Notes: generated from the letters alone by a model not told the origin. A DNA stretch of 64,000 nt from Fructilactobacillus cliffordii (GCF_024029355.1 NZ_CP097117.1:310001-374000), one strand, 5' to 3'. Positions 15,783 to 26,166 are shown, counted from the stretch's first letter. Translations and numbers: made by a program.

Positions 15783-16895
15783 CTATCTGGTGGTTAACGG
15801 TAAATTGATGGTTTGAAAGTTTAATTCGGCAAGGTTCGTAACCGTAATTCCTACCAATCTAATTCCCGCGGTCGCCGGCGGAAGCTCGTCAAAAATAGCT
15901 AGCGCTCGTTCGTAGAGGGTTTGCGCATCCAATGCAAAAAAGTCCGTTTCGGTTACGCGTTTAGTAATGGTCGTAAAATCCTGATAGCGGACCTTAACCA
16001 CGATTGTTTTGCCGTGCTTTTGGTGTGCTTGTAACGCCGCCACCACCAACTCAGCCAGCTTTTGCAGTTGAGTCTGCACCTCGCCTCGACTTTGTAACGA
16101 AGGATTATAGGTCCGTTCCTTACCAATCGATTTTCGCTCGCGCTGATATTCCACTGGTCGTTCGTCGATTCCGCGAACCCGACGGTACAAAAAATAGCCA
16201 AACTTGCCAAACTGGTTCATTAGTTCTAATTCCGAAAACCGATATAAATCAGCTCCAGTTTTAATTCCTAAGGCTTCCATCTTCGGTAAGGTCTTTTTCC
16301 CGACGCCCCGGTACTTAGCAATTGGTAACGCCATTAAAAATTCATGGGCATCCTCCGGATTAATCACCGTTACTCCCGCTGGTTTACGGTAATCAGAGGC
16401 CTCTTTAGCCAAAAACTTGCTGTAAGAAAGCCCCGTGGAACAGGTCAAATGCGTCTTTTCCCAAATTTCACTCTGTAACCAGTGTGCTAATAATAGTGTG
16501 TCGTCCAAATCCTGTTTGTTAGTGGTCACGTCTAAGTAAGCTTCATCGAGGGCAACGGTTTCAATCCGATCCGTATATTCATGAAAAATCTCGTGAATCT
16601 GGTCAGAAACCGAGCGAAACAGGGGAAAATCGGGTGCTTTAAAAATCGCATCAGGACAAAGTTCGAGCGCTTGACTAGCCGGCATGGCCGAGTGAACCCC
16701 AAACTGACGGGCGTGGTAATTAGCAGTGGTAACCACTCCATGACCACCGGTATGACGTGGATCCTTCGCAATTACCAATGGAACCTGCGCTAATTCTGGA
16801 TGTTCTCGTTCCTCAATGGAAGCAAAAAAGGCATCCATATCAACGTGCAGAATCCGGCGCTTAATTAACTGTTGCAATTCCGCCTGCTCGTCCAC
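15783..16895 (-). CDS. dinB: DNA polymerase IV
   Basis: A 370-residue Y-family translesion polymerase. Catalytic residues are D19/D21 in HVDMDAFF and D116/E117 in [10 protein letters not shown]; the C-terminal little-finger domain is present. GTG start, with AAGGGGGG eight bases upstream. A perfect LexA-type box lies 18 bases before the start, so it should be SOS-induced. The gene stands alone between the yajC terminator and nrnA. Confidence 0.95.
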   Translation of the reverse strand: MDEQAELQQLIKRRILHVDMDAFFASIEEREHPELAQVPLVIAKDPRHTGGHGVVTTANYHARQFGVHSAMPASQALELCPDAIFKAPDFPLFRSVSDQIHEIFHEYTDRIETVALDEAYLDVTTNKQDLDDTLLLAHWLQSEIWEKTHLTCSTGLSYSKFLAKEASDYRKPAGVTVINPEDAHEFLMALPIAKYRGVGKKTLPKMEALGIKTGADLYRFSELELMNQFGKFGYFLYRRVRGIDERPVEYQRERKSIGKERTYNPSLQSRGEVQTQLQKLAELVVAALQAHQKHGKTIVVKVRYQDFTTITKRVTETDFFALDAQTLYERALAIFDELPPATAGIRLVGITVTNLAELNFQTINLPLTTR

Positions 16896-16912
16896 CAGAT
16901 TGACCCCCCTTC

Positions 16913-16926
16913 CAAACGTACGTTCG
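16913..16926 (-). promoter_or_regulatory. LexA (DinR) operator of dinB
   Basis: CGAACGTACGTTTG on the minus strand fits the Gram-positive SOS box CGAACRNRYGTTYG at every position. It lies 18 bases upstream of the dinB start. Repression by LexA and release by activated RecA are expected from the family. Confidence 0.85.
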
Positions 16927-16937
16927 TTTTCATCCCA

Positions 16938-16962
16938 GAAAAAAAGTCTGTTACCAGACTAA
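16938..16962 (-). terminator. yajC terminator
   Basis: AGTCTG / CAGACT with a GTAA loop, followed by seven T on the minus strand. Confidence 0.8.
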
Positions 16963-16966
16963 TTTC

Positions 16967-17356
16967 CTACTTCTGTGCTTGGTCATCGTTTGCTTGCTCT
17001 GCTTTAGGAGCAGGAGATTCAGATGGTTGTGATTGTTCATCCTTTGGTGCTTCTGACTTAGCAGCTGGTTGAGTAGCAGTAGCGGCAGGAGCCGGTGCCT
17101 TTTCAACGTTTGCAATTGCGTTCAAGTCAAAGTCCAAGTAAACCCCGTCACAATCAATTGTAACCAAGTTCTTTTCGCGATCAATGTTATCAATCACACC
17201 ATGAAGCCGACCGATAGTTACCACGCGGTCACCCTTTTTCAAGGTTTTCAAGGTTTCTTGGTGTTTTTGTTGTTGTTGCTTTTGCGGTCTAATCATGAAG
17301 AAGTACATTAAAGCAAACAAAACAACGATTACGATAATTCCAGCATATTGTCCCAT
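16967..17356 (-). CDS. yajC: Preprotein translocase subunit YajC
   Basis: A 129-residue protein with one N-terminal membrane helix followed by RPQKQQQQKHQE and the YajC core GDRVVTIGRLHGVI. The C-terminal 40 residues are a low-complexity Ala/Pro/Glu/Gln tail. It is an accessory to SecDF-SecYEG. I chose the ATG at 17356, because the in-frame GTG nine bases upstream forms part of the SD (GAGGTG). In most lactobacilli queA and tgt separate ruvB from yajC; here they are missing. Confidence 0.9.
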   Translation of the reverse strand: MGQYAGIIVIVVLFALMYFFMIRPQKQQQQKHQETLKTLKKGDRVVTIGRLHGVIDNIDREKNLVTIDCDGVYLDFDLNAIANVEKAPAPAATATQPAAKSEAPKDEQSQPSESPAPKAEQANDDQAQK

Positions 17357-17394
17357 TATTCTCACCTCAATTTCATTACTATCCTAATTTTAGC

Positions 17395-17414
17395 AAAAAA
17401 AAGTCGTGCCGACT
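17395..17414 (-). terminator. Terminator after ruvB
   Basis: AGTCG / CGACT with a three-base loop followed by eight T on the minus strand. It overlaps the ruvB stop codon. Confidence 0.75.
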
Positions 17415-18426
17415 AGGGTTTGGTTTCATCCTGTGGGTAGGGACGGCCTAAATGTTGATAGGCCGCCTGAGTGACCATTCGACCCCGAGCCGTCCGCTTT
17501 AAATAGCCACTTTGCAGTAAGTAGGGTTCACACATTTCGGCCACGGTTTCCGTTTCCTCACCAATGTTAGCTGCCAGGGTGTTCAATCCAACCGGTCCCC
17601 CGTTATAAAAATCAATCATGGTCGCTAAAATCTTACGGTCCGTGCGATCGAGTCCTTCACTATCAACACCTAAAGCCGTAAGCGCCTGATCTACGCTGGC
17701 CACGTCAATTTCTTCCTTGCCTAAGACCTGGGCAAAATCACGAACCCGTTTTAACAGGCGGTTCGCAATCCGGGGCGTGCCCCGTGAGCGTAAGGCAATT
17801 TCGTGGGCTCCCTCTGGTTGAATCTTAGTTTGAAAAATCTGGGCCGACCGCTGTACAATTTGTTCTAATTCAGTCGTTTGATAGTAATTCATGTGCTCCA
17901 CAATTCCAAACCGATTCCGAAAGGGCGCGTCCAACAACCCCGCCCGAGTCGTCGCCCCAATTAGCGTAAACGGAGGTAGAGCAAAGTGAACTGGGTGCGC
18001 CGTGGGTCCCTGGCCCACTACGATGTCAATGTAAAAATCTTCCATCGCAGAGTACAGCATTTCTTCCACCGCTTTAGGTAACCGGTGAATTTCATCAATA
18101 AAGAGAATGTCGCCGGGCTCCAGTTCGTTCAACAGTGCCGCCAGATCCCCACTTTTTTCAATTGCCGGCCCACTGGTCGTTTTTAAATGCACGCCCATTT
18201 CGTTGGCAATCACCGTGGCCAGGGTGGTTTTCCCTAATCCTGGTGGTCCAAACAGTAGCACGTGGTCAAGTGATTCTTCACGTTGCTTGGCGGCTTCAAT
18301 GTAAACCCGCAATGACCGTTTTAGTTCAGATTGGCCAATGTACTGAGCAAAAGTCTGGGGGCGCAGCGTTTGTTCAAAAGAACGCTCCTCGTCATCGGAA
18401 TCCTGCGTAATAATCCGCTTCTCCAC
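17413..18426 (-). CDS. ruvB: Holliday-junction branch-migration helicase RuvB
   Basis: A 337-residue AAA+ motor of the RuvAB branch-migration complex. Walker A GPPGLGKT is at 60-67, Walker B with DEIH at 110-114, and the C-terminal winged-helix domain is present. GTG start with GGGGGA upstream. It lies 15 bases after ruvA in the ymdB-mutS-mutL-ruvA-ruvB unit. Confidence 0.97.
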   Translation of the reverse strand: MEKRIITQDSDDEERSFEQTLRPQTFAQYIGQSELKRSLRVYIEAAKQREESLDHVLLFGPPGLGKTTLATVIANEMGVHLKTTSGPAIEKSGDLAALLNELEPGDILFIDEIHRLPKAVEEMLYSAMEDFYIDIVVGQGPTAHPVHFALPPFTLIGATTRAGLLDAPFRNRFGIVEHMNYYQTTELEQIVQRSAQIFQTKIQPEGAHEIALRSRGTPRIANRLLKRVRDFAQVLGKEEIDVASVDQALTALGVDSEGLDRTDRKILATMIDFYNGGPVGLNTLAANIGEETETVAEMCEPYLLQSGYLKRTARGRMVTQAAYQHLGRPYPQDETKP

Positions 18427-18441
18427 GTTAATTCCCCCTTC

Positions 18442-19041
18442 CTACTTTGTAAGTAATTTCAAGCCCTGACTTAGGTACTGATCAGTCGTTAAATTTTCGT
18501 CAGTAGTCTGTAATTGTTGGCCTACTTTTGCTACCTCTTTTTCCTTAAATCCAAGTGCCTGTAAAGCACTAAGGGCATCGGCTAACTGAGCATTGTCGGT
18601 TGCGCTAATTGGCCGGGCCATCGTTGGTTGCGAAACCGTTTGCGTTTGAAGCTTATCTTGAAGGTCCAAAATAATCTGGCGAGCCGTCTTCTTGCCAATT
18701 CCCGGGAATTTCGTCAGAAACTGGACGTCTTCCGTTTGAATGGCGGTAATTAGCCCCTGATTATCGTTACCCGCCATGATGGCTAAGGCACTTTTGGCTC
18801 CAATTCCCGACACATTCAACAATTGTTCAAACAATTGCTTATCCGCCGCAGTCGCAAATCCATACAACGTTTGACTAGAGTCAGTGACGTTTTGATGGAC
18901 ATAAATTTTTTGGGGAACCTGATCCGACCGTTCAAAATGATACGGATTAGCAACGTACACCAAATATCCCACCCCGTTGACATCAATGACGATGGTCTGG
19001 GGCGTGACGCTGGTCACGATTCCATTTAAATATTCAAACAC
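18442..19041 (-). CDS. ruvA: Holliday-junction DNA-binding protein RuvA
   Basis: A 199-residue protein that binds four-way junctions and loads RuvB. It shows an N-terminal OB fold (MFEYLNGIV), helix-hairpin-helix motifs (SGIGAKSALAIM, PGIGKKTARQIILDL) and a C-terminal RuvB-binding helix domain. GTG start with GAGGAA upstream. It lies 18 bases after mutL. Confidence 0.96.
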   Translation of the reverse strand: MFEYLNGIVTSVTPQTIVIDVNGVGYLVYVANPYHFERSDQVPQKIYVHQNVTDSSQTLYGFATAADKQLFEQLLNVSGIGAKSALAIMAGNDNQGLITAIQTEDVQFLTKFPGIGKKTARQIILDLQDKLQTQTVSQPTMARPISATDNAQLADALSALQALGFKEKEVAKVGQQLQTTDENLTTDQYLSQGLKLLTK

Positions 19042-19059
19042 CGTTGTTCCTCATTTCCG

Positions 19060-21000
19060 TTATAATTCCCATCGTTCGGCTTCATGGGGATCTTGAATTC
19101 GTTTAAACATGGACTCTAAGTCCGTGGGCGAAAAATTAACCAAAACCGGTCGGCCATGCGGACAGTTAAAGGGATTCTCGCACTCATGCAACTGGTCCAA
19201 CAGGGCTTGGGCCTGCTTGTGATCCAGATGATGGTTCGCCTTTATCGCCTGCTTACAGCTCATCATAATGGCTGCCTGTTCTCGGTATGCTGCCACTGAG
19301 AGCTTTTGGTGGGCGAGCCCCCAGTCAATTAGTTCGCGGATCGTTTGTTCCTCTTCACCCTGCTGAAACCAAGCTGGATGCTGACGTACAATAAAACTAT
19401 TAGCTCCAAATGGTTCCAGTTCTACTCCAATCGCTGCAAAGTCATCCAAGTGTTGCTTTATCACCAACGCATCACTAGTAGGATAGTCTAAGACAATTGG
19501 AACCAGTAAGTGCTGTTGGTCGGCGGCAACAGACCCCACATCGGTCCGCAGTCGTTCGTAATTAATCCGTTCCTGGGCCGCGTGTTGATCTACAATGTAG
19601 AGCCCTAGTTCGCTTTCAGCCACCAAATAGGTGCCGTGAACCTGACCCACAAACCGCAGTTCCGGAAACCGTTCTTTTGGAGTAACCTCTCCGGTTGGTT
19701 CTGCAACGCTTGCAACCGTTTGCTCCTTCCCGGCTCCTTGCAGCGGATCATCAGGCAGTCGTTCTTGCTGATACCGGCGTTGAAAGTTTTGAACCGCGGG
19801 TTGCTGTAATTCGGATTGATCCCGAATGATGATGGGTTCATGCGGCATTTCAAACGAATCAGTTTCTTCTGATGTCGATCCTTCAAAAGCTCCGGTCGTT
19901 ACTGAAGTAGGCGTTGGTTCAGTTCCTGGAGTGAGATTTAAAGCCACTTCAACCGAATTATGGCGCGCCACCCCACTCTTAAAGTGCTGATTATCAAGGG
20001 CTTCTGGAATCAGATTTTGCTGAGCCAACGTTCGGTAAATCGTGTCTTCAATAAACTGACCCAAATTGTCTCGGTTCAATAACCGGACTGATTGCTTCGT
20101 CGGATGCACGTTTACGTCCATTTGACTAGGGTCCATGGTGATTTTAAGAACAGCCACCGGGTACCGTCCTACCATCAATTTTGAGCCATAGCCAGCGATG
20201 ATGGCCCGGTTTAACTCGAGGTCTTGAACAAAGCGACCGTTCACAATCACTGATAAATACTTCCGACTGGCTCGGGTTAGTTCGGGCAAACTCGTATATC
20301 CCTCTAGTTGAAATTGGTCGTTCTCCGCATGCACCGCAATCATTTTTTTCATGCTTTGATTACTGTAAATACCGGCAATCACCTGCTGCAGGTTATCGCG
20401 CCCTGAAGTGCGCAGCAGTTCCTTTCCCTCGTGCACCAAGCTAAAGGAAATTTCTGGATGACTCAGAGCTAGATGATTCACCATTTCGGTAATTTTACTA
20501 AGTTCTGTACTGCTGGACTTTAAATAGTCGCGGCGTTTGGGGGTGTTAAAGAAAAGGTCCGTTACCTCCACAGTCGTGCCCCGGCGCGTGGCGGCGGGAA
20601 GTTCCGCTTGCACGGTTCCCCCCTTCATCTGCATTTCGGTTCCCGGATGAACCCCATCGGAAGTTTTCATCACTACCTGGGCCACTGAGGCAATGCTGGG
20701 CAGGGCTTCGCCCCGAAAACCTAACGAGTTCACCCGAAAAAGATCAGCTTGATCCTTAATTTTACTGGTAGCAAACCGTTGAAAGGCCAAGCGTACCTGA
20801 TCTGGTGCAATTCCATCTCCATTATCGGTAACCCGCACTCGGTCAATGCCGCCGTGCTTAACTTCGATATCAATCCGGGTACTATGTGCATCAATCGCAT
20901 TTTCTACCAATTCCTTCACGACTGATGCGGGTCGTTCAATTACCTCTCCTGCCGCAATTTGATCGGCCAGAATCGTTGGTAATTCGTGAATCGTTCCCAT
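19060..21000 (-). CDS. mutL: DNA mismatch repair protein MutL
   Basis: A 646-residue GHKL ATPase that couples mismatch recognition by MutS to strand removal. N-terminal ATP motifs are ENAIDA (residues 33-38) and DNGDGI (59-64). The C-terminal part has the endonuclease motif DQHAAQERINYE plus CPHGRP, so this MutL can nick DNA itself, as expected where MutH is absent. A Pro/Thr/Gln-rich linker lies in the middle. It follows mutS by seven bases. Confidence 0.96.
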   Translation of the reverse strand: MGTIHELPTILADQIAAGEVIERPASVVKELVENAIDAHSTRIDIEVKHGGIDRVRVTDNGDGIAPDQVRLAFQRFATSKIKDQADLFRVNSLGFRGEALPSIASVAQVVMKTSDGVHPGTEMQMKGGTVQAELPAATRRGTTVEVTDLFFNTPKRRDYLKSSSTELSKITEMVNHLALSHPEISFSLVHEGKELLRTSGRDNLQQVIAGIYSNQSMKKMIAVHAENDQFQLEGYTSLPELTRASRKYLSVIVNGRFVQDLELNRAIIAGYGSKLMVGRYPVAVLKITMDPSQMDVNVHPTKQSVRLLNRDNLGQFIEDTIYRTLAQQNLIPEALDNQHFKSGVARHNSVEVALNLTPGTEPTPTSVTTGAFEGSTSEETDSFEMPHEPIIIRDQSELQQPAVQNFQRRYQQERLPDDPLQGAGKEQTVASVAEPTGEVTPKERFPELRFVGQVHGTYLVAESELGLYIVDQHAAQERINYERLRTDVGSVAADQQHLLVPIVLDYPTSDALVIKQHLDDFAAIGVELEPFGANSFIVRQHPAWFQQGEEEQTIRELIDWGLAHQKLSVAAYREQAAIMMSCKQAIKANHHLDHKQAQALLDQLHECENPFNCPHGRPVLVNFSPTDLESMFKRIQDPHEAERWEL

Positions 21001-21007
21001 GAATTTC

Positions 21008-23629
21008 TCAGTCCTTTCGTAATTGTTGCTGCCACTGATAGACTAAGTTCATTAGTTCTAATGGAGTTTTCCCCATTAGATCAGTTTGTTTAATTGCTTT
21101 GAGTAACTGTTTTTCGGTACTAGTTAGCTTGCTGGAATTCACCGGCTGGGGCTGTGGCGCTGGGGCTAACAACTCTAATTGTTTCTCTGTCTTTGTGGGA
21201 GTATCTGGTTCCTGACTGGATTGGCGCACCTGGGTTGTCACGTGTTGTCCATTCTCCGCTTCTAACTGGTCCAACACGGTTTGTGCCCGTTCCAGTAACT
21301 GATCAGGAAGTCCAGCTAACTTGGCCACGTTAATCCCGTACGATTTATCGGCAGGACCCGGCATAATCTTGTGCAAAAAGACCAACTGCCCGTCCTTTTC
21401 CACGGCCCCCACGTGAATATTTTGCAGGTGTTTTAGTTCTTGATCCAAGTCAGTCAGTTCGTGGTAGTGCGTCGAAAATAACGTTTTAGCGTGAATGTAA
21501 TTATGAATGTACTCAATGATAGCCTGTGCTAGCGCCACTCCGTCATACGTAGAGGTTCCCCGTCCCAGTTCATCCAGTAAGATTAAACTGTCGGAGGTCG
21601 CCGTTTGGAGCGCCTGATTGGCCTCTTTCATTTCCACCATAAAGGTACTCTTACCAGAAATCAGGTCATCCGCCGCCCCAATTCGGGTGAAAATTTGGTC
21701 AAAAATCGGGAGCTCTGCCGCTTCCGCAGGAACAAAGCACCCCATCTGTGCAAGTACCACAATTAACGCTAGTTGTCGCATGTAAGTACTCTTCCCGGAC
21801 ATGTTGGGTCCTGTAATCAAGAGCACCTGCGTCTCTGGATCCATCTCAATGGAGTTCGGGACGTATTCCTGTGGTCCCAGCACCGTTTCGACCACGGGGT
21901 GCCGTCCGTTCGTAATCTGGAGGCGATGCTCCGTGTTGAAGGTCGGTTGCACAAACTGGTTACGTTCACTAACGTGGGCAAAGCTTTGTAACACATCTAA
22001 ACTGGCAATTCCACCGGCCAACTTTTGCACCCGCGGAATCTCTTGCTTAATCTGGTCGCGCAACTGGGTAAACAGTTCGTATTCCAGACTCTGTGATTTT
22101 TCCTGGGCTTCCATGATGATGGTTTCTTTCGCCTTTAATTCCGGTGTCGTAAAGCGCTCGGCGTTCGCTAACGTTTGCACCCGAGAGTACCGGTCTTCTG
22201 GCAATTTGGCTAAGTTAACCTTAGAAACCTCAATAAAGTATCCAAAGACTCGGTTATACTTCACCTTCAGGTTATTAATTCCCGTGGCCTGGCGTTCCTG
22301 GGCTTCTAAATCAGCTAACCAGTGCTTCCCATTTTGCATTGCATCGCGGTACTGATCCAATTTTTCGTTGTAACCAGGCTTAATGACGCCACCCTCAGTT
22401 ACAGAAATTGGTGGCTCTGACACAATCGCTGCTTCAATCAACTCCTTCACATCGTGAAGATCATCCAGTTGCTGATACAAATCGGCAAACTCAGGTGTAT
22501 CTAGCTCATCTAAAACGTGTTTAACCTTAGGAATTTGCGCTAACGAGGTTGCCAGTTGCATTAAATCACGACCATTAACCCCACCAAAGGCAATCCGTCC
22601 CGCTAACCGTTCCAAATCATATACCTGAACAAGCGCTTCTCTGAGTTCGTTGCGTTCATAGTAGTGCTCTAGCAGGGTCTTAACCAATCGTTGTCGTGTT
22701 TCAATCTGTTGTGGTTGAAGTAGCGGTCGGTCCAGCCACTGCTTAAGTTTTCGTCCCCCCATGGCCGTTTTCGTATCATCCAAGACGCCCAGTAAGGTTC
22801 CAGCTTTTTTTCCGGTGCGAATGTTCTTTGTCAGTTCCAAATTGTACTGCGAATTATGATCTAACTTTAAAAAAGAGTTCGGTTGGTACTGAACTGCTGG
22901 TTGAATGTGCGCTAAGTTACGCTTTTGGGTTTCCGTTACGTAGGTTAGCAGTAGTTCGCCCGCTTGGTGTAAAACAGAACTGCGTAAGCCTGCTAATAGT
23001 TGTTCGTTAGCAATTGGCGCTGGTTCAGCATGCGAAACTAAAATGCCTAATTTTTCCAACTGAGCAGTTAGTGAAGTTAATTGTTCTCCCGCAACCACGA
23101 CTTCCTTGGAATTTAAGTTAATAATTTCATTTAAAACCGCATCCTGACTATCCAACTGACAGGCCTTTAGTTCCCCCGTTGAAAGTTCAATGTAAGCAAG
23201 GCCGAACTGATGCTGGTTCTCATCAACCACTACTCCAGTTAAATAGTTATTGACCTTGGCAGTCTCAGCATGATTGTCAGTTTGCGTTCCTGGAGTCACT
23301 AACTGGACCACCTCGCGCTTCACCATGCCCTTAGCGAGTTTGGGATCTTCAACCTGTTCACAAATGGCCACCTTGTAACCCTGGTCCACCAGCGTATCAA
23401 TGTAATTTTGTGCCGAGTGATGGGGCACGCCACACATCGGAATCGGATCATCAGCATTGCGATTACGCGCCGTTAAGGTTAGTTCCAGTAACTGGGCCCC
23501 CTTCACTGCATCATCGTTAAAAAGCTCATAAAAATCCCCAATTCGATAGAACAAAAATGCATCCGGATACTGGTCTTTAATTTTTTGATACTGCTCCATC
23601 ATTGCTGTGTTTTTTGTTGCTTTTACCAT
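21008..23629 (-). CDS. mutS: DNA mismatch repair protein MutS
   Basis: An 873-residue mismatch-recognition ATPase. The mismatch-reading F-x-E is present in GDFYELF near residue 33. The ATPase has Walker [10 protein letters not shown] and Walker [16 protein letters not shown] Gln/Pro-rich linker leads to a C-terminal helix-turn region. ATG start 16 bases after ymdB. It forms the core of the mismatch and junction repair operon with mutL, ruvA and ruvB. Confidence 0.97.
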   Translation of the reverse strand: MVKATKNTAMMEQYQKIKDQYPDAFLFYRIGDFYELFNDDAVKGAQLLELTLTARNRNADDPIPMCGVPHHSAQNYIDTLVDQGYKVAICEQVEDPKLAKGMVKREVVQLVTPGTQTDNHAETAKVNNYLTGVVVDENQHQFGLAYIELSTGELKACQLDSQDAVLNEIINLNSKEVVVAGEQLTSLTAQLEKLGILVSHAEPAPIANEQLLAGLRSSVLHQAGELLLTYVTETQKRNLAHIQPAVQYQPNSFLKLDHNSQYNLELTKNIRTGKKAGTLLGVLDDTKTAMGGRKLKQWLDRPLLQPQQIETRQRLVKTLLEHYYERNELREALVQVYDLERLAGRIAFGGVNGRDLMQLATSLAQIPKVKHVLDELDTPEFADLYQQLDDLHDVKELIEAAIVSEPPISVTEGGVIKPGYNEKLDQYRDAMQNGKHWLADLEAQERQATGINNLKVKYNRVFGYFIEVSKVNLAKLPEDRYSRVQTLANAERFTTPELKAKETIIMEAQEKSQSLEYELFTQLRDQIKQEIPRVQKLAGGIASLDVLQSFAHVSERNQFVQPTFNTEHRLQITNGRHPVVETVLGPQEYVPNSIEMDPETQVLLITGPNMSGKSTYMRQLALIVVLAQMGCFVPAEAAELPIFDQIFTRIGAADDLISGKSTFMVEMKEANQALQTATSDSLILLDELGRGTSTYDGVALAQAIIEYIHNYIHAKTLFSTHYHELTDLDQELKHLQNIHVGAVEKDGQLVFLHKIMPGPADKSYGINVAKLAGLPDQLLERAQTVLDQLEAENGQHVTTQVRQSSQEPDTPTKTEKQLELLAPAPQPQPVNSSKLTSTEKQLLKAIKQTDLMGKTPLELMNLVYQWQQQLRKD

Positions 23630-23645
23630 GTTTTCACTCTTTCAT

Positions 23646-24455
23646 TTAAACGTTATGGTACGGATGGTCATGATCAATTAAAATCGTTTGCACCTTTTTG
23701 GCATGGCCAGTTTGCGGATTAATGTTAACCACACATCCGGACAGGATCCCAGGCCCAGTCGTTTGAACCGCAAAGCGATTTGGCCGCGCCGTCAGAAATT
23801 TTTGAATGACGGGTTGATACTCCATTCCAATCACGCCTGTAGCGGGACCGGTCATTCCGGCATCCGTCAAAAAAGCAGTTCCGTTCGTTAAAATTTGCGG
23901 ATCATTTGTCTGCACGTGGGTATGCGTCCCAACTACGGCTGAAACCCGACCGTCTAAAAACAAAGCCATCGCTTTTTTCTCGCTGGTCGTTTCGGCATGA
24001 AAATCAACAAAAATAACTTTAATTCCTTTCGCGTGCAATTGATTGACGAGTCGATCAATCGCTGCAAACGGATCATCAGTTGTTTCCATAAATACCCGGC
24101 CCTGCAAGTTAATCACAGCAACCTGCGTGCCATTGATGTTTAATGTGGCATAGCCATGTCCCGGGACCTTGGTTCCAGGATAATTTAAAGGTCGCAGCAG
24201 ATTAGGGGTTTGATTAATAAAGGTGAAGATCTCTTGATTATTCCATGCGTGGTTACCCAAGGTCACAACGCCAGCCCCGGCTTTCATTAGATCCTTAAAT
24301 AATTTTTGGGTAATTCCTCGGCCACTTTTGGTCGTGTTTTCTCCGTTCACAATGGTAACTTGTGGTTTAAACTCTTTTTTTAACTCGGGAAGATACTGTT
24401 CCACTAACTGTATTCCCATCTCACCAACCACGTCACCTAAAAATAAAAATTGCAT
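23646..24455 (-). CDS. ymdB: YmdB-type cyclic-nucleotide phosphodiesterase
   Basis: A 269-residue metallophosphoesterase of the TIGR00282/YmdB family. All metal ligands are visible: D8 in FLGDVVG, E and N in NGEN, GNH, DFHAE and GTHTH. In B. subtilis YmdB is next to the RNase Y gene and affects biofilm and motility signalling. Here the neighbouring RNase Y has lost its own catalytic residues while YmdB has not. It has its own -10 region after the rny terminator and heads the mutS-mutL-ruvAB unit. Confidence 0.92.
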   Translation of the reverse strand: MQFLFLGDVVGEMGIQLVEQYLPELKKEFKPQVTIVNGENTTKSGRGITQKLFKDLMKAGAGVVTLGNHAWNNQEIFTFINQTPNLLRPLNYPGTKVPGHGYATLNINGTQVAVINLQGRVFMETTDDPFAAIDRLVNQLHAKGIKVIFVDFHAETTSEKKAMALFLDGRVSAVVGTHTHVQTNDPQILTNGTAFLTDAGMTGPATGVIGMEYQPVIQKFLTARPNRFAVQTTGPGILSGCVVNINPQTGHAKKVQTILIDHDHPYHNV

Positions 24456-24491
24456 GACTGTCCGCCCATCTAAATTTATTCTGTTAACCTT

Positions 24492-24497
24492 ATTTTA
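24492..24497 (-). promoter_or_regulatory. -10 element of the ymdB-mutS-mutL-ruvAB promoter
   Basis: TAAAAT preceded by TGG (extended -10 pattern) on the minus strand, between the rny terminator and ymdB. No clear -35. Confidence 0.4.
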
Positions 24498-24514
24498 CCA
24501 TGGAAATTTCTAAA

Positions 24515-24541
24515 TAAAAAAAGACTGGTACCAACCAGTCT
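24515..24541 (-). terminator. rny terminator
   Basis: AGACTGGT / ACCAGTCT with a four-base loop, followed by seven T on the minus strand. Confidence 0.85.
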
Positions 24542-24542
24542 C

Positions 24543-26102
24543 CTACTGAGCATATTCAACGGAACGAACTTCCCGAATCACTTTTACCTCGACGTGACCC
24601 GGATGATTCATTTCATTTTCAATTTTGTCCTTAATCTCTCTAGCTAACACAATTGCTTGTGAGTCAGAGATTTTTTCTGGTTTCGCAATTACTCGAATTT
24701 CGCGGCCGGCCTTAACGGCGTAACTTTTTTCGACCTCATCAAAACGATTGGTAATGTTCTCCAGTTTTTCCAACCGGTGCACAAAGCTCTCTAACGAGTC
24801 ACTCTTAGCCCCTGGCCGGGTAATCGAAATTCGATTGGCAACATCCACTAATTCGGAAACCAGGGTGTGTGGCTCATTTAACTCGTTTTCGAGTCGAATC
24901 GCATCGATGACTACCGGATCTTCGCCATATTTCTTGGCAATATCAACTCCGGCTTCAACGTATGATTCATCGGTCCCACTCGCTGTTGCTCGTCCAATTT
25001 CGTGTAATAATCCAGCGCGCTTTGCTAAAGTTACATCTTCACCTAACTCAGCTGCAAAAACTCCAGCTAGTTTAGCAACCTGAATGGAGCGGGACAAGAC
25101 GTTTTGCCCATATGAAATTTTATATTTCAATTGTCCCACTAACTTGACTAATTCATGATTCATGGAATGAATCCCTAAATCAAAGATAACGTTTTCGCCT
25201 TCTTCTTGAATCTGTTGGTCGAGTTCTTTTTTACTTTTCTCCACCATTTCTTCAATCCGAGCGGGATGAATCCGTCCATCCTTAATCAACTTTTCAAGCG
25301 CTAATTTGGCAACCTCTCTTCTGATTGGATTAAACCCACTCAGAACCACCGCATTGGGAGTATCATCAATAATTAAATCAACTCCCGTTACGGTTTCAAA
25401 AGTCCGAATGTTACGTCCTTCCCGACCAATGATTCTTCCTTTCATATCATCATTGGGAAGGGCCACAACGGACACCGTGGTCTCTGAAACAATATCTGCA
25501 GAACTTTGTTGTAGGGCTTCTACAATTAAATTCTTCGCGTCCTGAGCAGCCGTCTGCTTGGCGGATTCATAGTTTTGTTTAATCATCCGCGCCCGAACGT
25601 CTGCCAAATCACGTTTCGTTTCATCCAGCACTAAGTCGCGTGCCTCTGCTTCTGTTAAGGAAGCGACTTTGGTGACCTCGGCCTGCCTTTTTGCGATAAG
25701 TGCATCTGCATCTTGTTGCTTTTTTTCCAGTGCTTTTTTCTCACTGCTAATGCGTTCCTCTAACCGATTTAGATTATCATCCCGTTTTTCAAAAGCTCGA
25801 TCCTTACGATCTAAAGCTTCCTCTCGTTTCAGTAAATAATCTTCTTGGCGTTGAATATCATCCCGCCGTTTTTTCAGGCCCTTTTCGACCTTATTTCGGT
25901 AAGCGTTGCCGTCTTTTTTAGCTTTAGCAGTCGCTTCTTTAAGTTGCTGCTCTGCCTGACGTTGCGCATCGGTTAGAATATCATTAGCATTTTGATGAGC
26001 GGCAGTTAGCTTGGCTTCCACCGTTCGTTTATGAGTAAATTGCCCGATTAAAAAACCAACAATCATAGCGATAGCGGCGCATCCAACAATAGCAAATACC
26101 AT
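24543..26102 (-). CDS. rny: RNase Y homologue with a degenerate HD active site
   Basis: A 519-residue protein laid out like RNase Y, the membrane-bound endonuclease that starts mRNA decay in Firmicutes: N-terminal membrane helix (about 3-21), coiled coil (about 25-200), KH domain with GRIIGREGRNIRTFE (222-236), then the HD domain. The KH domain is intact. In the HD domain the residues that align with the metal ligands of B. subtilis RNase Y are changed: R338 for His, E368 for the Asp of the HD pair (H367 kept), Y381 for His, E405-N406 for His-His, and N423 for Asp. The reading frame is full length and flanking residues are conserved, so this is not simple decay. It is probably catalytically dead or altered, perhaps an RNA-binding scaffold. 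Single gene, own promoter and terminator. Confidence 0.9.
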   Translation of the reverse strand: MVFAIVGCAAIAMIVGFLIGQFTHKRTVEAKLTAAHQNANDILTDAQRQAEQQLKEATAKAKKDGNAYRNKVEKGLKKRRDDIQRQEDYLLKREEALDRKDRAFEKRDDNLNRLEERISSEKKALEKKQQDADALIAKRQAEVTKVASLTEAEARDLVLDETKRDLADVRARMIKQNYESAKQTAAQDAKNLIVEALQQSSADIVSETTVSVVALPNDDMKGRIIGREGRNIRTFETVTGVDLIIDDTPNAVVLSGFNPIRREVAKLALEKLIKDGRIHPARIEEMVEKSKKELDQQIQEEGENVIFDLGIHSMNHELVKLVGQLKYKISYGQNVLSRSIQVAKLAGVFAAELGEDVTLAKRAGLLHEIGRATASGTDESYVEAGVDIAKKYGEDPVVIDAIRLENELNEPHTLVSELVDVANRISITRPGAKSDSLESFVHRLEKLENITNRFDEVEKSYAVKAGREIRVIAKPEKISDSQAIVLAREIKDKIENEMNHPGHVEVKVIREVRSVEYAQ

Positions 26103-26121
26103 TATTTTTCCCCCGTATCAC

Positions 26122-26160
26122 TTGAATTTTAAAGAAGCAAACGTTCATCACGTTTGCCAC
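26122..26160 (-). other. Hairpin in the rny 5' untranslated region
   Basis: GCAAACGT / ACGTTTGC with a five-base loop, followed by a short T-rich stretch. The T-run is weak, so it is more likely an mRNA 5' structure or an attenuator than a full terminator. Confidence 0.5.
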
Positions 26161-26166
26161 TTATCC

